Positions 58,468 through 64,000 of a stretch of 64,000 nt of DNA are shown here, piece by piece. Source of the DNA: an uncultured Sphingomonas sp. (GTDB lineage: Bacteria > Pseudomonadota > Alphaproteobacteria > Sphingomonadales > Sphingomonadaceae). Under the pieces are notes generated by a model. The model had not been told where the DNA came from. It saw nothing but the letters and a program-made list of their open reading frames with translations, and did not search any database. Where the stretch lies: NCBI RefSeq assembly GCF_936927845.1, contig NZ_CAKZHV010000029.1, forward strand, positions 1 through 64,000. Reading direction: 5' to 3'. Position numbers and translations under genes: made by a program. How positions within the stretch are numbered: position 1 is the first letter of the stretch; every line of letters begins with the position of its first letter.

Positions 58468-60366
58468 ATGCGCCTGATCCCCCTCGCCGCCGCCCTGCTC
58501 GCGACCACCACGCCGGCCGTCGCGCAGGTGATTCACCAATATGGCGCGCTCGCGATCGCGCCGGCGGGTGACCGCGTCGCGGCGGTGGAGAGCGGCGATG
58601 GCCACGGCGTCGTCACGCTGCGCAACACCGGCGACGGGCGCGTCACGCGCACGATCGATCCGTGCGCGACGTGCAGCTATTCGGGGCTGACCTTCGCGCC
58701 GAACGGCGACCTCGTTTTCCTCGCGCGCGACAGCAAGGCGGGGAACGTCCGCCTGATGTACGCCGATACGCGCGCGACGCGCACGGTCGCGACGGTCGCG
58801 GGCATCGCGCAGACGCCGCGTGTCTCCCCCGATGGCAGGCGTGTCGCGCTGCTGGTGACGCTGGGCGCGGCCAAGGAAGCGGGCGCGACGCAGGCAGGCG
58901 TGCGGATGATCGGCGAGATTGGTGAGAAGAACGACGAGCAGCGCCTGGCGGTGTTCGACCTCTCGCGCGAGGCACAGGCGGTGACGCCGCTGTCGCCCGC
59001 CGGCCGCTACATCTACGAATATGACTGGACGCCCGACGGGCGCGGCTTCGTCGCGACCACCGCGCTCGGCAATGGCGACAACAATTGGTGGGTCGCGACG
59101 CTCGACGCGATCGACGCGGGCACGGGCGCGGTGCGCTCGATCGCCAGGCCTGCGACGCAGCTCAACCAGCCGCGCGTGTCGCCCGACGGGCGCACCGTCG
59201 CCTACATCGGCGGGTTGATGAGCGATTTCGGCTCGATCGGCGGCGACGTGTTCACCGTGCCGCTCGCGGGCGGAACGCCGCGCAACATCACCGAAGGCGC
59301 GAAGTCGACGGTGACGACGATCGATTGGACGACGGGCGGCCTGCGCGCGGTGACGCTGGCGGGTGACCAGCTGCAGTTCGGCACGCTCACGCCCGGTCGC
59401 GCGGTGGTGCCCGCTTTCTCCCGGCCGGCGAGCTCGGCCGCGGGCGACGGTCGCGCGATCTTCTCCGCCGACGGGCGCGTCGCCGCGGCGGTGGTGCAGG
59501 ATTACGAGCACGCACCCGCGATCTACGCCGGGCCGCTGGCAAGCGTGCGCCAGATCACGCACGACAATGACGCGCTCACCGCGCCCGGCACCGCGCGCAG
59601 CGTGTCGTGGAAGAACGAAGGCTTCGACAACCAGGGCTGGCTGCTCACGCCCAGGAATGCGCCCGCAGGCAAGGCGCCGATGATCACCATGGTGCATGGC
59701 GGGCCATCGGCGGCGAACATGCCCGGTTTCCTCGCGCCGACGACGATGAACGCGGCGCTGCTGAACGCGGGCTATTACGTCTTCCTGCCCAATCCGCGCG
59801 GCAGCTACGGCCAGGGTGAGGCGTTCACCGCGGCCAACAAGCGCGATTTCGGCGGCGGCGACCTGCGCGACATCTTGAGCGGGATCGACGCGGTGACGCG
59901 CGTCGCCCCCGTCGACAACAATCGGCTCGGGCTGGGCGGATGCAGCTACGGCGGGTTCATGGCGATGTGGGCCAACACGCAGACCAACCGCTTCAAGGCG
60001 ATTGTCGCGGGCGCGGGCCTGTCGAACTGGGTCAGCTATTACGGCACCAACGGCATCGACCAGTGGATGCTGCCGTTCTTCGGCAAGTCCATGTACGACG
60101 ACATCAAGGCGTACGAGGACGTGTCGGCGATCTATCAGGCAAAGAAGGCGAAGACGCCGACCTTCATCTACGTCGGCGAGCGCGACATCGAGGTGCCGCC
60201 GACGCAGTCGATCGAATGGTGGCATGCGCTGAAAGACAATCACGTGCCGGTCAGCCTGGTGATCTACCCCGACGCAGGCCACTGCGTGACAGGCGCGGAA
60301 CAGTCGAAAGACGTGCGCGCGCGCTCGATCGCGTGGTTCGACCGCTACGTGAAGGCGGCGCGCTGA
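58468..60366 (+). CDS. S9 family peptidase (prolyl oligopeptidase-like)
   Basis: 632 residues. Signal peptide MRLIPLAAALLATTTPAVAQ, a beta-propeller region (SPDGRRVALL, SPDGRTVAYI repeats) and a C-terminal alpha/beta hydrolase. Catalytic triad: Ser493 (GGCSYGGFM), Asp573 (ERDIEVPP) and His605 (AGHCVTG). The oxyanion motif HGGPSA is present. It would release dipeptides or cleave short proline-containing peptides in the periplasm. The start follows GGAG; the adjacent upstream ATG (58465) is equivalent. Confidence 0.93.
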   Translation: MRLIPLAAALLATTTPAVAQVIHQYGALAIAPAGDRVAAVESGDGHGVVTLRNTGDGRVTRTIDPCATCSYSGLTFAPNGDLVFLARDSKAGNVRLMYADTRATRTVATVAGIAQTPRVSPDGRRVALLVTLGAAKEAGATQAGVRMIGEIGEKNDEQRLAVFDLSREAQAVTPLSPAGRYIYEYDWTPDGRGFVATTALGNGDNNWWVATLDAIDAGTGAVRSIARPATQLNQPRVSPDGRTVAYIGGLMSDFGSIGGDVFTVPLAGGTPRNITEGAKSTVTTIDWTTGGLRAVTLAGDQLQFGTLTPGRAVVPAFSRPASSAAGDGRAIFSADGRVAAAVVQDYEHAPAIYAGPLASVRQITHDNDALTAPGTARSVSWKNEGFDNQGWLLTPRNAPAGKAPMITMVHGGPSAANMPGFLAPTTMNAALLNAGYYVFLPNPRGSYGQGEAFTAANKRDFGGGDLRDILSGIDAVTRVAPVDNNRLGLGGCSYGGFMAMWANTQTNRFKAIVAGAGLSNWVSYYGTNGIDQWMLPFFGKSMYDDIKAYEDVSAIYQAKKAKTPTFIYVGERDIEVPPTQSIEWWHALKDNHVPVSLVIYPDAGHCVTGAEQSKDVRARSIAWFDRYVKAAR

Positions 60367-60535
60367 CCAGCGGCGCGTCGTTGCACGGTGATCGCAAGGC
60401 CGCGTGCGGTGGCAAACTGGCGTACCGAGCCGCGCGCGACCGGCTTTTTCTTGACTTTGCGCGCCCGATCATGAAGCGCGCAAGCTCAGGAAGAACGGTC
60501 GCGAGCACCGCGCCGGGCACCAATCGGACAATTGC

Positions 60536-62014
60536 ATGAGCTTCGCCGACCTCGGCCTTTCCGACGAACTACTCCGGGCGGTGGGCGACACCGGCTATAC
60601 CGAGCCGACGCCGATCCAGGCGTCCGCCATTCCCTCCGTCCTGATGATGCGCGACATGGTCGCGATCGCGCAGACGGGCACGGGCAAGACTGCGTCGTTC
60701 GTGCTGCCGATGATCGACATCCTGGCGCACGGCCGCAGCCGCGCGCGGATGCCGCGCAGTTTGATCCTTGAGCCGACGCGCGAACTCGCCGCGCAGGTCG
60801 CCGAGAATTTCGAGCAATACGGCAAGTACCACAAGCTCTCGATGGCGCTGCTGATCGGCGGCGTGCAGATGGGCGATCAGGTCAAGGCGCTGGAAAAGGG
60901 CGTCGACGTGCTGATCGCGACGCCGGGGCGGCTGATGGATCTGTTCCAGCGCGGCAAGATCCTGCTGACCGGTTGCTCGATGCTGGTGATCGACGAGGCC
61001 GACCGGATGCTCGACATGGGGTTCATCCCCGACATCGAGGAAATCTGCACCAAGCTGCCGGCGCAGCGCCAGACCCTGCTGTTCTCCGCCACCATGCCCG
61101 CGCCGATCAAGAAGCTGGCCGATCGCTTCCTGACCAATCCCAAGACGATCGAGGTCGCGCGCCCCGCCACCACCAACACCAACATCACCCAGTGGGTGGT
61201 GCCGGTGAAGGGACAGGCGTTCGAGAAGCGCAAGGTCGTGCGGCAGTTGCTGCGCGGTGAGGACGTGCGCACCGCGATCATCTTCTGCAACCGTAAGACG
61301 ACGGTGCGCGAGCTCAACAAGAGCCTGCAAGGCCACGGCTTCAAGAGCGGCGAGATCCACGGCGATATGGACCAGTCGGCGCGCATCGCCGAGCTGGAAC
61401 GGTTCAAGAACGGCGACGTCAACATCCTGGTCGCCTCTGATGTCGCCGCGCGCGGATTGGACGTGAAGGGGGTTTCCCACGTCGTTAACTTCGACGCGCC
61501 GTGGCACCCCGACGATTACGTCCACCGGATCGGCCGCACCGGGCGCGCGGGGGCCACGGGCGTCGCCTACACGCTGGTCGGCCCCGACGACGCGGAGAAT
61601 ATCCAGAACATCGAGAAACTGACCGGCGAGAAGATCAAGACGCTCGACACGCTGCCCGGCCAGCCCGACGATGACGAACGGCCGGCCCGCGCACCGCGGC
61701 GCGAACGGACGACGCGCAGCGAGCGCCCGCGCCGCGAGGAGGCTGTCACCGGGCAAGCGGAGCAGACGGCCACGCCGCTGCCGAGCCAGAGGGACCAAGG
61801 CGAGCAGCGCGCCACGACCGCGCCGCACCGCGACACGCCGGCCGACTCCTCGCGCGGCTGGTCGGATCGGTCGCGCGGCGCCGCCGACGATCAGCGTCGC
61901 GGCCGGTATGACGAGCCGCGCCGCGGCCGGTCGCGCCACGACCGCGACGATGGTCCCGACGATGGCTGGAACGGCCCCGTTCCCGACTTCCTGCAGGTCA
62001 CGCTGACGCGCTGA
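60536..62014 (+). CDS. rhlE: DEAD-box RNA helicase RhlE-type
   Basis: 492 residues. Q motif TEPTPIQASAIP, motif I AQTGTGKTAS, DEAD in VIDEADRMLDMGF, SAT (LLFSATMPAPIKKL), and VI YVHRIGRTGRAGATG. After the core, an Arg/Asp/Glu/Gly-rich disordered tail ends DFLQVTLTR. RhlE proteins help rearrange ribosomal and messenger RNA and often act with RNase E. Upstream gap of 170 nt shows no confident motif. Confidence 0.93.
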   Translation: MSFADLGLSDELLRAVGDTGYTEPTPIQASAIPSVLMMRDMVAIAQTGTGKTASFVLPMIDILAHGRSRARMPRSLILEPTRELAAQVAENFEQYGKYHKLSMALLIGGVQMGDQVKALEKGVDVLIATPGRLMDLFQRGKILLTGCSMLVIDEADRMLDMGFIPDIEEICTKLPAQRQTLLFSATMPAPIKKLADRFLTNPKTIEVARPATTNTNITQWVVPVKGQAFEKRKVVRQLLRGEDVRTAIIFCNRKTTVRELNKSLQGHGFKSGEIHGDMDQSARIAELERFKNGDVNILVASDVAARGLDVKGVSHVVNFDAPWHPDDYVHRIGRTGRAGATGVAYTLVGPDDAENIQNIEKLTGEKIKTLDTLPGQPDDDERPARAPRRERTTRSERPRREEAVTGQAEQTATPLPSQRDQGEQRATTAPHRDTPADSSRGWSDRSRGAADDQRRGRYDEPRRGRSRHDRDDGPDDGWNGPVPDFLQVTLTR

Positions 62015-62134
62015 CCGCCGGTCGTCGCGCCCGAGCGCCGGAACCGTTGCGCCAGCGTGACGGTTGAGCGAGCGACTGATCGCGCGCCCGCCCGCCGGGT
62101 CACCCGCGCGTCGGCGAACGGGGGCGATAAGGTA

Positions 62135-63262
62135 ATGGCATTAAGCGCGCGACGGATCGAGAACGGCGGTCTGGTGCTGTTCGTGGCGTTGGCGACGCTG
62201 TTCCTCGGCGCGATCGTCTCCAGCTTCGCGGTGGCGCTGCTGTGGAGCGTGCTGGCGGCGATCCTGTTCCAGCCGCTCTACCGCCGGCTCCGCACGCGCT
62301 TTCCCAACCGCGCCAATCTCGCGGCACTGCTGACCCTGCTGATCATCACGGTGGCGGTGGTGATCCCGACGCTGATCATCGGCACGATGGTGGTCGACCA
62401 GGCAAGCGGCGTTTATGCCAAGGTCCGCAGCGGGCAGATCAATTTTGCCGCCTATTTCCAGCAAGTGCACGACGCCCTGCCGGTCAAGCTCCAGCAGCTC
62501 GCCGACCGCGCCGGGCTCGACAGCTTCGAGCGCACGCAGGCGCGGCTATCCAACGCGATCGGCAGCCGCGTCAGCATGATCGCGAGCCGCGCGCTGTCGA
62601 TCGGCGCCGACGCGTTCGCCGCCATCATCGCATTCGGCGTCGGGCTCTACGTCACCTTTTTCCTGCTGCGCGACGGCGAGCGGCTCGGGCCCGCGGTGTG
62701 CCGCGCGCTGCCGCTCGAACGCGGCGTCACCGAGCGGCTGGTCGACCGGTTCGTCTCGGTGATGCGCGCGACGATCAAGGGATCGGTGATCGTCGGCCTG
62801 GTGCAGGGCGCACTGGGTGCGATCACCTTCTGGCTCGTTGGCCTGCCCGCGGCGATGCTCTGGGGGCTGCTGATGGCGATCGCGTCGCTGCTGCCCGCGA
62901 TCGGCCCCGCGATCATCTGGATACCCGTCGCGATCTACCTGCTAGCGACGAGCGCGGTGTGGCAGGCGGTCGTCGTCATCGTGTCGGGCGCGTTGGTGAT
63001 CGGCAGCGCGGACAACGTCCTGCGCCCCATCCTGGTCGGCCGCGATACCGGCATCCCCGACTGGGTCGTGCTGGTCACCACCTTGGGCGGGATCGAGCTG
63101 CTGGGGTTGAGCGGGATCGTCGTCGGACCCGTCGTCGCCGCGCTGTTCATCACTGCGTGGCAGATCCTGTCCGAACAGCGCGAGGCGACCGGCACACAAG
63201 CGACCGCCGACCAGCAATCGGCGGATAACACGGCTTCAGGCGCGATGCCGGCGCACAACTGA
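62135..63262 (+). CDS. AI-2E family transporter
   Basis: 375-residue membrane protein (YdiK/PerM family). Eight hydrophobic segments, with the signature IPTLIIGTMVVDQASG, a loop of about 60 residues, and the C-terminal pore-lining GSADNVLRPILVGR...LLGLSGIVVGPVVAALF. Members export or import signalling molecules or sugars; substrate unknown. The start was placed at MALSARRIENGG; a GTG 26 codons upstream is open but has no homology. Confidence 0.85.
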   Translation: MALSARRIENGGLVLFVALATLFLGAIVSSFAVALLWSVLAAILFQPLYRRLRTRFPNRANLAALLTLLIITVAVVIPTLIIGTMVVDQASGVYAKVRSGQINFAAYFQQVHDALPVKLQQLADRAGLDSFERTQARLSNAIGSRVSMIASRALSIGADAFAAIIAFGVGLYVTFFLLRDGERLGPAVCRALPLERGVTERLVDRFVSVMRATIKGSVIVGLVQGALGAITFWLVGLPAAMLWGLLMAIASLLPAIGPAIIWIPVAIYLLATSAVWQAVVVIVSGALVIGSADNVLRPILVGRDTGIPDWVVLVTTLGGIELLGLSGIVVGPVVAALFITAWQILSEQREATGTQATADQQSADNTASGAMPAHN

Positions 63263-63282
63263 CCTGGCTGTCGACACCCGGG

Positions 63283-63474
63283 ATGACCGGCGACCCGCCC
63301 TCCCCTTGCACGCTGGTGTGCACCATCGACCGCCCCAGCGGTCTGTGCCTCGGCTGTCAGCGTACGCTCGACGAGATCGCCCGCTGGTCGCGCGCAGACG
63401 GAGCCGAGAAGCGCGCGATCCTCGCCCGTGTCGAGACGCGTCGCGCGGCACTCAGCGCTGCTGCGCCGCGATGA
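63283..63474 (+). CDS. DUF1289 domain-containing protein
   Basis: 63 residues with the DUF1289 pattern: SPCTLVCTIDRPSGLCLGCQRTLDEIARW. The four Cys (9, 13, 22, 25) suggest a metal (Fe-S or zinc) site. Function unknown. Its 3' end overlaps the GST stop on the other strand by 23 nt. Confidence 0.88.
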   Translation: MTGDPPSPCTLVCTIDRPSGLCLGCQRTLDEIARWSRADGAEKRAILARVETRRAALSAAAPR

Positions 63475-64000
63475 GCGCGTCGTCGATCGCGCGCGCCCGG
63501 ACCCAAGCGGGCCGCTCGCGCAAGCGGTCGAGATAGCGCGCGAACGCTTCGCGCTTCTCCAGCATGCCGAACTGAATGAAGAAATCGACCGAGCTGCCGA
63601 CATAAACGTCCGCGGCGGTGAAGCGCGGCCCCGCGATATAATCGTGCGCCGACACCGCACCCTCCAGCACGTCGACCGCGCGCGCGAGATTGCCGTAGCC
63701 GATCATCGCCTCCTTCTCGCGCGGCAGCGTCACGCCCAGGTGGCTGTCCATCATCGCCGCCTCGACCGGGCCGGCGGTGAAGAACATCCAGCGGTAGTAA
63801 GACGCGCGTTCCTCCGCCCGCGGTGCGAGCCCGGCATCGGGGAACGCATCGGCTAAATAGGCGCAGATCGCGGCCGTCTCGCTCACCACCGCGCCGTCGT
63901 GGATGATCGTCGGCACCTTGCCGAGCGGATTGGCGGCGAGCAGCGCCGCGTCGGGCGCTCCCCATTGCGTCACCACCGTCTCATACGGCGCGCCGACCTC
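63452..64000 (-). CDS. Glutathione S-transferase family protein (5' end beyond the window)
   Basis: 183 residues visible, C-terminal part complete. Contains the thioredoxin-like GSH-site segment LGKVPTIIHDGAVVSETAAICAYLADAF and the all-helical C-terminal domain with FTAADVYVGSSVDFF. The first strand and catalytic Ser/Cys lie outside. Role: conjugation or reduction of electrophiles, substrate unknown. Confidence 0.9.
   Translation of the reverse strand, partial: EVGAPYETVVTQWGAPDAALLAANPLGKVPTIIHDGAVVSETAAICAYLADAFPDAGLAPRAEERASYYRWMFFTAGPVEAAMMDSHLGVTLPREKEAMIGYGNLARAVDVLEGAVSAHDYIAGPRFTAADVYVGSSVDFFIQFGMLEKREAFARYLDRLRERPAWVRARAIDDALIAAQQR

Noticed and set aside
62041..62070. EcfG promoter before the AI-2E transporter
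   Set aside because: GGAAC is followed by GGTT at 17 nt, one mismatch, and it is far from the preferred start. Too weak to list as a feature.

Overview
The window is chromosomal DNA of a high-GC alphaproteobacterium, almost certainly a sphingomonad (Sphingomonas or a close relative). The evidence is the sphingomonad-type gene complement: SecDF-YajC, a SapC-family protein, CpdR, the LexA-controlled imuA-imuB-dnaE2 cassette and branched-chain 2-oxoacid dehydrogenase genes. Regulatory DNA agrees: several GGAAC-N16/17-CGTT promoters match the alphaproteobacterial general stress sigma factor EcfG, and a GAAC-N7-GAAC site matches the alphaproteobacterial LexA box. Coding density is high, and most genes sit in short operons separated by divergent promoters. 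The only mobile DNA seen is the terminal repeat of an IS21-type element at the left edge.

Layout. 1-1000: IS21-type end, an LprI-like gene fragment, tRNA-Pro(GGG) and a small monooxygenase. 1.1-4.5 kb: yajC-secD-secF and an Mth938-like gene. 4.6-14.8 kb: a GT4 glycosyltransferase, a large low-complexity SWFGD/DUF2171 protein, a stop-overlapping Nudix-extensin-barstar operon, a transglutaminase-like protein, a Bax inhibitor-1 protein, ThpR and an MFS transporter. 14.9-18.4 kb: sodC, then a divergent set of CDP-alcohol transferase, inositol-3-phosphate synthase and inositol-phosphate cytidylyltransferase-like genes. 18.5-26.6 kb: thiolase, an Mfd paralogue, a deaminase, and divergent ohr/ohrR. 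26.8-30.3 kb: isocitrate lyase, a tiny conserved-looking ORF and a divergent ScfR/RamB-type regulator. 30.3-38 kb: DEAD-box helicase, secreted serine protease, and the E1alpha-E1beta-E2-YciI operon. 38-45 kb: the SOS mutagenesis cassette. 45-56.7 kb: hybrid histidine kinase, TetR with strong operators, oxidoreductases, a LuxR-type protein with a C-terminal membrane helix, RadC, SapC and cytochrome b561. 56.7-64 kb: a candidate sRNA, N-formylglutamate amidohydrolase, CpdR, tRNA-Val(GAC), S9 peptidase, RhlE, an AI-2E transporter, a DUF1289 protein and a GST cut by the window edge.

The genes worth most attention are: (i) the inositol module, which has the three enzyme types needed to make CDP-inositol and transfer its phosphoinositol group; (ii) ImuB, carrying an in-frame insert of about 350 residues near its N-terminus; (iii) a roughly 110-nt intergenic sRNA candidate with promoter, three stems and a perfect terminator; (iv) at least three EcfG-type promoters placing sodC, a disordered acidic protein and a tiny membrane protein in one stress regulon; and (v) twin operators between ohr and ohrR and a strong palindrome over the promoter next to tetR.

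Everything here is read by eye. No database search or folding program was run, and start codons are chosen from Shine-Dalgarno position and family alignment from memory.
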